From Symbiodinium natans (taxonomy: Eukaryota > Sar > Dinophyceae > Suessiales > Symbiodiniaceae): a stretch of DNA of 17,500 bases. The stretch lies in the NCBI GenBank assembly GCA_905221605.1, contig CAJNDS010000036.1, positions 785,190 through 802,689 of the forward strand, in the 5' to 3' direction. Shown piece by piece: positions 7,586 through 16,620 of the stretch. Below the pieces are notes generated by a model. It was not told the DNA's origin. It saw only the letters and a list, made by a program, of their open reading frames with translations, and did not search any database. Every line of letters starts with the position of its first letter. Positions within the stretch are counted from its first letter, which is position 1. The translations under genes and the position numbers were made by a program.

Positions 7586-7644
7586 CCCTAACCCTAAACC
7601 CCTAAACCCTAAACCCAAAACCCAAAACCCTAAACCCTAAACCT
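7586..7644. repeat. telomere-like array, CCCTAAA on plus with CCCAAAA
   Basis: About eight units including CCCTAA, CCCCTAAA, CCCAAAA and CCCTAAA. It follows the 7496-7576 palindromic element after about ten bases. Confidence 0.9.
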
Positions 7645-7743
7645 CAACTGATCGTCTTCGTGGTCTGGCTGGTTATGAGACCCACGCTTCAGGTTGAGTC
7701 TACGTAGGCAGCCGAAGGCCTAGCGAAACACCGACGAACCTCA

Positions 7744-7870
7744 TTAGGGTTTAGGGCTTAGGGTTTGGGGTTTGGGGGTTGGGGGTTGGGGTTCGGGGTT
7801 TGGGGTTGGGAGTTGAGGGTTTAGGGTTTAAGGCTTAGGGTTTAGGGTTTAGGGGTTGAGGGTTTAGGGT
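7744..7870. repeat. telomere-like array, TTTAGGG on plus, heavily diverged
   Basis: About 18 units with G-rich variants in the middle (TTGGGGG, TTCGGGG, TTGAGGG) between more regular TTTAGGG ends. Confidence 0.92.
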
Positions 7871-7973
7871 GGTGCCAAAACTCCCAATCATTGGGGTTTT
7901 AGGCTTGTTGTCGCCTTAAAGAGTGAAGTCCGATGCCACCTCAGCTAGAAGGCAATGTGGCAATCCAAGCAAC

Positions 7974-8141
7974 AGGGTTTAGGGTTCAGGGACTTGGGGT
8001 TTAGGGCTTAGGGTAGGGTTTAGGGTTTAGGGTTCAGGGTTCAGGGTTTAGAGTTTAGGGTTTAGGGCTTAGGGTTTAGGGTTTAGGGTTTAGGGTTTAG
8101 GGTTTAGGGTTTAGAACCCTAGACCCCCAAACCCTGAACCC
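7974..8141. repeat. telomere-like array that inverts (TTTAGGG then CCCTAGA/CCCTGAA)
   Basis: About 20 units of TTTAGGG with TTCAGGG and CTTAGGG variants run to 8113. The sequence then switches strand (gggtttagaaccctaga) and continues as C-rich units to 8141. This is an interstitial inverted junction. Confidence 0.9.
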
Positions 8142-8303
8142 ATCTTCCAGCTCTTCGGTTGATGGTTTGCTCCGCTTTAGAGGCTTTTTTGGGGCACTGT
8201 TCCCCCTAACAGCCTACAAAACTCTAGACAAACCCTTAACACATATGCGTGTGGATATATATGTATATAGCCGTCAACCCACAACCCTAGACCCGACCTG
8301 CAG

Positions 8304-8418
8304 CGAAGAAAAACCTTTTTGGTGTGACAGGCAACTCCTACCCCTACAAAGAACATGCTGGGCTGCTGGCCACCAAATCCCTTTGGATCGCCTCCCTGGC
8401 TGTTTTCCTGTCGCCGGG
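8304..8418 (+). CDS. candidate single exon, hydrophobic segment
   Basis: Unrecognised. Acceptor CTGCAG precedes 8304 and a GTGAGG donor starts at 8419. The frame between (phase 1 in, phase 2 out) has 37 complete codons, including NLFGVTGNSYPYKEHAG and a hydrophobic run LWIASLAVFL. Outside these boundaries the frame closes quickly (TAG just upstream, TGA at the donor), as expected for an exon. A second frame is also open here, so confidence is limited. Neighbouring exons were not found. Confidence 0.33.
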
Positions 8419-8732
8419 GTGAGGATTGAGCTCCCAGGCGTCGGGGTATATGGATATATATGGATATCTGTAGCGTTCGGTTTTGTGGCTGTTTGGGACT
8501 GCCTTCACCCTAAACCCTAAAAATTAGAAAGTGGGCCGTTCGCCGGGCCACGCTCGGGACCCTTTCTCGTGTAAATCCTGCGGGAGAGCAAGCTGAGGGC
8601 AGCTGCGAACGCGGAAGGCTTTCCGAATCTAGCCACAGCCTTTGAGGGTTCGTGCGTTATAAGACACTTGAGGTTTGGTGTTTTACAAAACGCTGCCTTA
8701 TGAAACACTAGTATTGGGGCGTTGGGTTTCGG

Positions 8733-9068
8733 ATGACGTTTGCGGCTCCGGGGCTTGAGAGTGCCGGGGACTGGGTGGATCTTCACGCCGAAGTGCAACA
8801 CAAGGCATCTCCTCAAACAGCACTCATACATGGCCAAAAAATGACCCTAAGGTCCGTATCTGAGGAGCGCATAAACTGCCGACTTTTTCAGCTGCCGCGA
8901 GTATTGGGTGCGAGAGGTTTGCTTGTGAAGCTACAACCTCGGAACGCCGCAGCCAATATGCTCGTTGCCAATGCCTTCTTCGGCACAGCGGGCGGCAGCA
9001 AAGTGTTCTTTGCCAGATGTGAGAGCCAGGCGAGTGGAGTGGCTTCTTTTTTGCCAGCCTTGTCTTAG
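8733..9068 (+). CDS. hypothetical 111-residue open frame, possibly an exon
   Basis: Unrecognised. The frame from ATG 8733 to TAG 9068 has varied, natural-looking composition (for example GDWVDLHAEVQHKASPQ). No signal peptide or domain is seen. Its last third (about 8950-9016) resembles the 3' part of the tandem repeat unit that follows, so part of it may be repeat-derived. An antisense frame of similar length exists. A TAG lies 24 bases upstream in frame. Bases 8419-8732 hold one more protein-like plus frame near 8579-8646 and a two-unit CCCTAAA patch at 8508-8521. Confidence 0.25.
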   Translation: MTFAAPGLESAGDWVDLHAEVQHKASPQTALIHGQKMTLRSVSEERINCRLFQLPRVLGARGLLVKLQPRNAAANMLVANAFFGTAGGSKVFFARCESQASGVASFLPALS

Positions 9069-9070
9069 GA

Positions 9071-9490
9071 ATTTTGAATGGCTGTGGTAGTTTTTCGGTT
9101 TCGATCGTGTTCAAGGCTAGCGTGCAAAGAGATGCAAGCCACGTACGTCCAGTCCGGCAGGCCACTCTCATGATTCCTCAGAGAACAGGTCGGGCATAAC
9201 ACTTGGAAATGCACTGTCGCGGATTCTACACCAAGATTCAGGAATGTAAGAGAGACCTTTGGCAGACTACCTCGCAATGAGCAACGTGGCATGCAGCTGA
9301 GGACGCAGAAGGAGATTTGGCGCCTTCATCTGCATGCCTCCCAAGGCCCAGCTCTCGGTCTTTCAGCAGCACGCTAATCTGTGCGGTGCTGCCGCCTAAG
9401 AAAAAACAATACGGTACAATCTCGCAATGCCACGAAGCCACAGGCTCGTTGCAATTGCCTTGCTCGGTACACAGCAAGGTGCTCTTGGCC
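9071..9490. repeat. tandem repeat unit A (420 bp)
   Basis: First full copy of a three-copy tandem array. It is highly similar to unit B through the middle, including agagagacctttggcagact and the segment through cgctaatctgtgcggtgctg, and more diverged at its start. A degenerate remnant of a preceding unit is visible at about 8950-9016. On the minus strand a TTTTTTCTTAG|G acceptor-like site lies near 9399-9409. Confidence 0.92.
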
Positions 9491-9880
9491 ATTGTATGGC
9501 AGTGGTAGTTGTTTCCGTTTTGATCGTGTTCGAGGCTAGCGTTCAAAGAGATGCCAGCCACGTACGTCTAATCTTGCAGGCCATTCTCATAATTCCCCAG
9601 GGAAACAGGTGAGTATGGCACTTGGAATGCACGTGTCGCAGATTCTACACCAAGATTGAGGAACGTAAGAGAGACCTTTGGCAGACTACCTCGCAATGAG
9701 CAACGTGGCATGCAGCTGAGGACGCAGAAGGAGATTTGGCGCCTTCATCCACATGCCAGCTCTCGGTCGTTCAGCAGCACGCTAATCTGTGCGGTGCTGC
9801 CGCCTAAGAAAAAAAACAATGCGGTACAATCTCGCAACGCCACGCAACCAACGTCGGTAAACAGCAAGGTGCTCTTGGCC
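9491..9880. repeat. tandem repeat unit B (390 bp)
   Basis: Starts attgtatggcagtggtagtt like unit C. Compared with unit A it lacks 11 bases near 9750-9760, has two extra A in the poly-A patch near 9809, and has a shortened 3' part. These indels are not multiples of three, so no continuous frame is conserved. A plus-strand CAG|GTGAGT donor-like site appears only in this copy (GT at 9609). Confidence 0.92.
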
Positions 9881-10165
9881 ATTGTATGGCAGTGGTAGTT
9901 GTTTCCGTTTTGATCGTGTTCGAGGTTAGCGTTCAAAGAGATGCGAGCCACGTGCGTCTATTCTTACAGGCCACTCTCATGATTCCTCAGGGAACAAGTC
10001 GGGCATAACACTTGGACATGCACGTGTCGCAGATTCTACACCAAGATTGAGGAATGCAAGAGGTGGCATGCAGACGAATACAATACACAGCAGGACAGTC
10101 TTGCAACGAAACGCAGCCAGCAGGCTCGTTGCAATTGTCCGGCTCGGTACAGCAGGCTGGCAGGG
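9881..10165. repeat. tandem repeat unit C, internally deleted
   Basis: Nearly identical to unit B for its first ~170 bases. It then lacks the central ~140 bases and rejoins at the sequence corresponding to the unit's 3' end (caggctcgttgcaattg). It marks the right end of the tandem array. Confidence 0.88.
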
Positions 10166-10199
10166 AGGACTCCAGGCGAGCATGTAGTTAGAGTTGTAA

Positions 10200-10280
10200 A
10201 AAGGGTTGAGGTTATAGGGTTTCGGGTTTAGGGTTTAGGGTTTTGGGTTTAGGGTTTAGGGTTTTGGGGTTTTGGGGTTA
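10200..10280. repeat. telomere-like array, TTTAGGG/TTTTGGG on plus
   Basis: About 11 units mixing TTTAGGG, TTTCGGG, TTTTGGG and TTTTGGGG. It begins about 35 bases after the tandem-repeat block. Nothing else is recognised between 10281 and 10402. Confidence 0.92.
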
Positions 10281-10402
10281 GTAATGTTGTATTGTCGCAC
10301 TAGCCGCTTCCTTTCTTTTTGGCAACCCACTGCGCACAACGAATATTAGGAACCGCATCTTGAACTTGAGTGTTGAGTATAGGTCCCGCCACCTGTGTAT
10401 CA

Positions 10403-10464
10403 CCCCTAAACCCTGAACCCTAAACCCTAAACCCTAAACCTTAAACCCTAAACCCTAAACCCTT
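10403..10464. repeat. telomere-like array, CCCTAAA on plus
   Basis: About eight units with one CCCTGAA and one CCTTAAA. It is convergent with the preceding array. Bases 10465-10599 show no gene. Confidence 0.95.
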
Positions 10465-10599
10465 CCTAAATATCACCCATATCTTTGAACAAGCAGGTCC
10501 TTCAATGCAGCGAGCCGCTCCACAAGGGCATAAAATACAAACCGGAAGGCATGATACCATCTAGACGAGACTGGATCTCCACAAGTCTGGTCTGAGGCT

Positions 10600-10654
10600 C
10601 GGGTTTAGGGTTTCGGGTTTAGGGTATAGGGTTTAGGGTTTAGGGTGTAGGGTG
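10600..10654. repeat. telomere-like array, TTTAGGG/TTTCGGG on plus
   Basis: About seven units including TTTCGGG, TATAGGG and TGTAGGG variants, followed by a CpG-rich patch. A further two-unit patch lies at 10746-10761. Confidence 0.9.
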
Positions 10655-10762
10655 TGTCAGGAGAGGGCGCGCGCTCGGGTGTGAAACACCCCGGGCCGCA
10701 CGCGTTGCTTGTCAACCCACCCGCTACCCACACTATACTCTACATTAGGGTTTAGGGTTTTT

Positions 10763-11539
10763 TGAACTGATTTTCTTTCGCACTGATGCTTGTTTCTACG
10801 TTTTAAAGTTGCGGTGATAGGGCGTTAGCTAGGTTGAGGGTAACCTCGGCCCCTTTCGGGCCTTCGGCGTGTCAGGGCCCGTGGAGGCCCGCAACTTCTA
10901 GGGGCTTGCCACGGCTTCTGGAGGCTTCCAAAAGTTGTTGTGAAGGCACGCAAGGGACTTCCGAGCCTCAGAGGAAGCCCGCAAAGTCTGAAATGAGATG
11001 CTTCCCAGAACCATCGCTTTCAGTATTTTAAAATCACTGCTTCATTGTGGGTCCAGGCGAATCTAGGAGCTGTGAATGACCTTCTTGTGGACCCCAAAAT
11101 GAAGCTTTTTTGAAGGCGAACTTTCTTTCTCAAGGGGAGTCGGAGTTTTGGGGGGGTCTCCGAATACTGTTTTGCTTGAAAAATTGAAAAATACCCCCCC
11201 CTTGATTCCAGGGGTGGTCTGGAGGGTTAGTCCCACCGCCCGGGGCGTCCGGGGTGTGTGGGGGGTGTTTCCCTCTGTCCCGGACTGTGTCGAAGCCCGG
11301 CTCGCCCCGAGACGCCCCGGACCCCTCCTTGCATATTTACAGCTAGAATCGACCACTTTTGACCGAATCCTGGGGCGCCTGTCCCCTATGGGCGCTTTGT
11401 GGAGGCAAACTTTCCCTCTCAAGGGGGTCGGAGGAATAGCATTTTGCCTGAGAAATACGACCCCCCGGACAAGTCGCCCAGATGCCCCGGACACCCGAAC
11501 GCCCGGGACCCCCGGACAGCCCCCGGACGCCCGCAGAAT
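10763..11539. other. GC-rich spacer with a duplicated ~65-90-bp segment
   Basis: The segments at 11115-11200 and 11404-11466 are imperfect direct repeats (ggc(g/a)aacttt, ctcaagggg, gtcggag, ttttgc(t/c)tga, aaatac, poly-C). Between and after them are many ccccggac words, densest at 11462-11530. Long open frames exist on both strands but merely follow the low-stop GC-rich composition, so no gene is called. Bases 10834-11031 also lack convincing coding signal. Confidence 0.5.
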
Positions 11540-11819
11540 CCTAAACCCTAAAGCCTCAATCCTAATCCCCAGCAAGTGGGGGGGGGGGCCAGAGCAAATG
11601 GCGCGAGGTTTGGGGTTCTTCTTTAGCTACATTAAAGGTGTTCTGGGTACGGCCAGACCTTGTTCGGATACGGACGTTGTCGCAAATAAGGCCAACATCC
11701 GTTGGCCTGTCCAGGACACACGGTGAGGCTTAACCCTCACCTTTCCGTCTCTCTTTTCGCATGGGCGGCCCTCGGCAAAGCGTTCGGGGTCTGTCGCTCG
11801 ACGGAAGCGACCCCTCACT

Positions 11820-11936
11820 TAGTTTAGGGTTTAGGGTTTAGGGTTGAGGGTTGAGGTTTAAGGTTTAAGTTTCGGGTTTAAGGTTTCGGGTTTAGGGTTT
11901 AGGGTTTAGGGTTTAGGGTTTAGGGTTTAGGGTTTC
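11820..11936. repeat. telomere-like array, TTTAGGG on plus with TTGAGGG/TTTAAGG
   Basis: About 16 units. The left half is diverged (TTGAGGG, TTTAAGG, TTTCGGG) and the right half nearly perfect TTTAGGG. It borders the array-free island with the split genes. A degenerate C-strand patch lies at 11540-11570. Confidence 0.95.
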
Positions 11937-12101
11937 GAGAATCGCTCGCAAGTCCACCCTAAATGTGGATCGCCCGCCGCCGTATAAATCCTACACAGTC
12001 AATCTATGGAAACGAAACTTTTGTTACAAACCTGACCCTGCATACGAGGCAGGTTACCTACTATAGCAGCCAGCAACACCAGATTGGAGTCAATTATGCA
12101 G

Positions 12102-12733
12102 CACATGATGCACTGCAATCTTGCAGGGACGAAAACAAAGATCCTGCACTACTCGCAACCTGGCTGAAGCAACACGATCTCAACTCACGTGGCGTCAGGC
12201 ACGATATGGCACGACGCATTCGGCGGTGGGCCGCTTGCGTAGGTCGGAAGCTCGCACTCCTCTCCAGAAGGTTTTCGGACTTGTGAGCGCAAGTTTTGGG
12301 AAGTGTTTTGGCTTGACCTGGTGCAGCACTGTCACTCATGCGCTGGCACGAAACTAAGTCCACGGCAGGCGTTCAGCAGCATGTCGAAAAGGTTCACGTT
12401 CGGCAGGTCCTGAGCTCACATAGTGGTGCGAGACGGGCTGCAAACTCAAATCCAGATCTTTCAACTTTCACTGCTGCCGGAGGGCAGGGCGCTTATATGG
12501 AGTAGGTGTTGGAGGAACGCCAGTAGGGCCAAAGATCCTCAGTTTCCACAATCGCAAAGCCATGTGCCGGCTCGTTAGCATCCGTTTCAAGACTAGGATT
12601 TGAGCTTACCATGGCCCGAACTGCGATTGCGCAACAAGCCAGCGGCGACCGTGCAACCACTGAGCAGGAAGAGCAAAACCTGAAGGTCCTGAAGGTCTCA
12701 ACATTGAGCTGCAATTTTGCAGCAACTGCCCGG
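12102..12733 (+). CDS. split gene fragment with a SAP-like motif, three exons
   Basis: Probably a DNA- or RNA-binding protein fragment. Exon 1 ends at 12243 and starts at 12102 or 12127 (TTGCAG|G). It encodes WLKQHDLNSRGVRHDMARRI, matching the SAP helix-extended-helix pattern (L-K, G, R/K, aliphatic, R-I/L). Exon 2 (12327-12501; acceptor GGTGCAG, donor GTAGGT) has 57 complete codons, including STAGVQQHVEKVHVRQVL. Exon 3 (12592-12733; donor CGG|GTACG) has 47 complete codons, including the charged TTEQEEQNLKVLK. Phases agree (1/1, then 2/2) and no stop forms at the joins; introns are 83 and 90 nt. A possible earlier exon at 11999-12052 would need a 49-nt intron. Donor choice for exon 1 is uncertain (GTAGGT at 12239 or GTCGGA at 12244). 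The next exon downstream is not fixed. SAP assignment is by eye. Confidence 0.5.
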
Positions 12734-13020
12734 GTACGCCTTATTCGGGCTTCTTAAAGCCGACTACCTCAACCCCCCTTCAAAAAGTGAGCTCACGACC
12801 ACCAACAAAACCCCGCCCCCTCCCCCTCAAAAAAAATTAAGTTCACGATCATCCCAAGTCCAACCATCCCCGCCCCTCCCCGATGACCCTCAAAAACGAT
12901 GTTTCAAGTTGCAGTGCAAGTCCAGTCCAAGTCCCCATGTCCCAAGTCCGACATCCAACCCCTCCCCCTTTCTACGTTGCCCATCCTAAGTCAACCGAAT
13001 CCAAGTCCAAGTCCAGCCCG

Positions 13021-13063
<43 letters not shown>

Positions 13064-13214
13064 ACCCCTCTAAGTCCGCACTTCCCACCCCTACCAAGTC
13101 CCAGTCCGACCTTTGACCAAGTCCGCCCGAACAAAAAAATTGCTCGTGGGACGCACGCATGCGAAACAGAGGAGAAACCGCCGGCCGACGCTGCTCTTCG
13201 CTGGCGTTCTGCAG
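12734..13214. repeat. CAAGTCC-rich tract with a 43-base poly-C run
   Basis: The words caagtcc, aagtcc and tcaaaaa recur from about 12850 to 13125, interrupted by an uninterrupted run of 43 C at 13021-13063. Proline- and glycine-rich open frames here are by-products of this composition. By position it would be intronic within the surrounding plus-strand gene or genes. Confidence 0.8.
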
Positions 13215-13327
13215 TTTGAGACAAGCCGAGGAGCGCCACCTACGGCTCGTTTTCATGCTGTCCGGGTTCGCGAAACCCAGTGCTGCCTGCCGCTGGTTTG
13301 TTTGTCCTCGCTGCTGTTAACTCCTAG

Positions 13328-14127
13328 ACGGACGTATGTCGGACATATGTCGAGGGCTTCCGTCCTTGAAATTGACGCATGCGGCGCTCTTCAGAACGCC
13401 ACTCGTGTGAAAAAGTCGGTGCAGCCAAAAGGCCGCTTCAATCGCTGCTGTTCATCGCAAGGCTCTGGTGAGGCGCTGGAAGCCCGCTCCCTGTTAGGCT
13501 TGAGCGCAGGTATGAGCAAACATAGAGGACACTTGTAAACAGAAAAGCTCTTGCGTCATGGCAGAAAGAATATCAGCAGAAGCCTCGCAGACGCTGGCGA
13601 TGGGCTGCGGCGGCGTCCTGAGCAGAGAACAGCTTCTTGTGCAGAACGACTGCACGCGAAGCACGTACAACTTTGTATAGCAGCATTGGAACTACTGAAA
13701 ACTACGTCCGTGAGCACGGGGGGATCACGATGGGCTCTTTGTGAGTCAGACTCTACACTCTACATGCCGCTTCCGCAGGGGCAGATTGGAGCTCCATGAA
13801 CTGCATCTGCAAAGAGCACGCTGCGTCTCATCGCATCACGCTGGAGAGCGTAAAAGTGAAAATGTTTAGCCAATTGCGCCTTGCTCGGCAGGTGAGGTTG
13901 CGCCTTTTGCTGCCTGCATGGTGGCCTTGGTGATCGACAAACTCAAGCTCCACGGCAATCTCCGGCACTCTCGTGAACTCGCTGCCATCAAAAAACGCAG
14001 TGTGTCCGTTCAATTGACGTGCCACGCTAACGCGCTGCACAACTCTCACAACACTCTTCGCACATGTTTGTCCAGGCTGCTGCTCCAGAAGTTCGCGACC
14101 CGAGGCAAAAAGCTTCAAATTGCTTGA
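13328..14127 (+). CDS. candidate plus-strand split gene, 3' part, four exons
   Basis: Product not recognised; it may continue the gene at 12102-12733. Candidate exons: 13328-13509 (T-rich acceptor TCCTAG, donor GCAG|GTATGA; includes ASVLEIDACGALQNATRV); 13591-13740 (acceptor CTCGCAG, donor GTGAGT, or GTGAGC at 13710; includes LHAKHVQLCIAALELLK); 13779-13891 (acceptor TTCCGCAG, donor CAG|GTGAGG; includes MNCICKEHAASHRITLE); 13948-14127 (includes SRLLLQKFATRGKKLQIA, then TGA). Phases match at all three joins without creating a stop. However, the second intron would be only 38 nt and the third 56 nt, which is short and lowers confidence. A minus-strand frame at 14154-13828 is also protein-like. 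A further candidate exon starting at 13215 cannot join directly to 13328, because the join makes a TGA. Confidence 0.38.
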
Positions 14128-14416
14128 TCCGAGGCAGCAACGAAGCCAAAGCAAGCGCTATAGACCACAGCTCTGTACCACAGGCTCCATGGAAAACAAC
14201 TCCAGTTTCCCTCCGAACGCGCCTCGGGAACGGCCTCGCAGCCGCACCGTGACCGCCATCTGCTTCACCCTATGGATTACCATTCTTCAATGTGATGTGT
14301 TAATGCCATGGCCCTTTATACAAGGTTTGCTGGTCAAATATCTCTTTACACAAGCTTTTGTACCTGGAGGCTACAAGCAAAGTGAACCCTGAAATCCTCA
14401 ACGCTCTAAGCCATGA
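14128..14416. other. spacer, no gene supported
   Basis: Mixed-composition sequence after the proposed stop at 14125-14127. Only short frames on both strands, none with convincing splice sites or domains. Confidence 0.5.
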
Positions 14417-14475
14417 CCCTAAGCCCTAAACCCTAAACCCTGAACCCTAAACCCTAAACCCAAAACCCTAAACCT
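14417..14475. repeat. telomere-like array, CCCTAAA on plus
   Basis: About eight units with CCCTGAA and CCCAAAA variants. It closes the array-free island holding the split genes. Confidence 0.93.
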
Positions 14476-14649
14476 TGTAAGCCATGGGCTTTCAACCCTA
14501 AAGATTTCAAGCCGAAGCCTCGGCCACCACAGACGGGACCCGCTTCATCCGCGATGGGGCTTCGGGGAGGGGTGCTGTTCAACTCCCGCTGTGGCAATGT
14601 TTGCTCTTCAACAGCGGAACTGCAGGGCTTCAACTCCAAGATCCAAAAA

Positions 14650-14670
14650 CCCTACTTGAAGGTTCATGGG
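14650..14670 (+). repeat. third copy of the 20-bp motif paired at 579/666
   Basis: Identical over 21 bp to the reverse complement of 668-688, 14 kb away. Here it is solitary: no inverted partner is seen nearby. The surrounding 14476-14840 contains no other feature I can support. Confidence 0.85.
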
Positions 14671-14839
14671 TAGAGAGAAGTAGGGTTCGAAGGTAGCCTT
14701 GGACAATGCTGCAACCTTACAACCTTACGCAAACGTGCGCGCGCAGGCACGACTTTGCGGCTTGCAGAGGATGCTCGGAGTCTCGGACCGAAACGTCTGG
14801 GAAAAACTGACGAAATTGCACTGGGGCCTAGGTTTGGAG

Positions 14840-15118
14840 CTTCTCCAGACCATTGCCGAGCCGTTTTCAAGCCATTTCTGAGCCTTTTTGGGCTTCTCCC
14901 GGACCATTTCTGAGCCTTTTTGGGCTGCCCGGCCATTTCTGAGCCTTTTTAGGCCTCCCGGACTTTTTCTGAGCCTTTTTTGGGCATTTCTGAGGCTAGC
15001 GTCCCCAGATTCCAAAGAATAAGCCTCGGACCTTTTTTGGGCTTTTCCCAGACCATTTCTGAACCTGTTTGTGTCTTGCCGGACCATTTCTGAGCTTTTT
15101 TGGCTTTTCCTCCCGTGT
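14840..15118. repeat. ~30-bp minisatellite
   Basis: At least seven diverged copies of a unit reading (g)accatttctgagcctttt followed by tgggcttctcccg. Copies of catttctga or close variants start near 14873, 14905, 14934, 14963, 14985, 15054 and 15085. Spacing is mostly 22-32 bases, with a 69-base gap holding a degenerate copy. Lys/Ser-rich frames on the minus strand arise from this repeat. Confidence 0.88.
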
Positions 15119-15248
15119 TGGCAGGAATGCTGTAGCCACTCACACGCACTAGTAACACGGACGGAATCATCGACTTCTAAAAGCTCCCTTGAAGCGCCCT
15201 TGAGAACCCCCCCCCTTCGCAAGCCCCCCTTGAAGCCCTTTCTCGGGA

Positions 15249-15725
15249 TCTACTCCTCTGGTTTATGAACATAAGAAACAAGAACAAGGCGGGCAACAAC
15301 AAGCAAATGGGGGGGGCTACGACTCCCAAACCCCCCCCGCTGTTGCGTTACGTCAGAAAAAATCTTGTTGTCATTATAGTTTTTCTGTTAACTCTCTACT
15401 CCTCTGATTTTCGAGTAATGAACACAGGAAACAAAAACAAGAAACGAGGGGGGTGGAATTTAGACTAAGTCTCTACTTATTCTCTACTGTTCGAATAATG
15501 AACATAAGAACAAAAACAAAACGAGGGGGGTGGAATTTAGACTAAATCTCCATCCACTCTACTTATTCTCAACTTTTCGAATAATGAGCACAGGAAAGAA
15601 AAAAACAAGAAACGCGGGGGTGGAATTTAAACTAATTTTCTGATTCTCGAATAATGAACACAAGGAAAAAAAAACAAGAAGCGACGTCGATTACTTTTGC
15701 TTCATTCTCTACTTTTCGAACACAA
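15249..15725. repeat. ~70-86-bp tandem repeat (tcgaataatgaacacaagaaa family)
   Basis: Copies begin at the word tcga(a/g)taatg at 15411, 15491, 15577 and 15647, with a decayed one at 15716 and another near 15254 (tttatgaacataagaaac). Each unit holds an A-rich part, a G-run followed by tggaattta(g/a)actaa, and a tctctactt part. Related ccccttgaag words flank the block on both sides (15186-15245 and 15835-15970). Confidence 0.85.
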
Positions 15726-15730
15726 GAAAT

Positions 15731-16154
15731 ATACTGATTGAGAGAGGCGGGGGAACGAGCATTGAAGGCTGAAGGGGATTCACGGGGGCCTTTAAGCAGG
15801 GCTTGCGAATTCCGCCGCCTACCTTTTTAGCCCCCGTTCAAGCCCCTTCGAAGCACCCTTGAATTCGAAGAGCCCCCCTTGAAACCCCTTCAAGACCCTC
15901 TTCAAATTTTGAAATTCCAAAGCTCATAGTTCTCGAAGAGAGCTTGAAGCCCCTTCTCAAACCCCCCTTCGCCAAGAACCCTTTGCTCAAGATGAAATTC
16001 AGACAGGCCATACATTTTGCTGCGCCGCAATTATAAAAACATTTCTTTTCGAATTCATTCGTGCCATCTTACCAGGTAGAATGAAAGTTAAAAGTTCAAA
16101 CAAGAAAGAAAGCTAATATATTGCAGTTAAAAACAAGAATCGATTTTCCAATAA
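15731..16154. other. spacer rich in ccccttgaag/cttcaag words
   Basis: Repeated cccttgaa, ccttcaag and gaagcccc words give many short inverted matches. From about 16000 it becomes AT-rich. No gene is supported. Confidence 0.5.

Positions 16155-16620
<466 letters not shown>

Noticed and set aside
11063-11726. 170- and 192-codon frames on opposite strands
   Set aside because: Both run through GC-rich repeats and poly-C/G runs with low stop frequency. Neither has a domain or splice support.
12717-13256. Proline-rich and glycine-rich frames around the poly-C run
   Set aside because: Their composition is dictated by CAAGTCC repeats and the C homopolymer.
13296-13327. A 32-nt intron joining a candidate exon at 13215-13295 to 13328
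   Set aside because: The join would create a TGA stop codon and the intron would be implausibly short.
14725-15222. 165-codon minus-strand Lys/Ser-rich frame
   Set aside because: It derives from the ~30-bp minisatellite, whose period is not a multiple of three, and shows no conserved peptide repeat register.
15411-15725. CRISPR-like spaced repeats
   Set aside because: Units are diverged tandem copies without constant repeats and unique spacers, and the context is eukaryotic.
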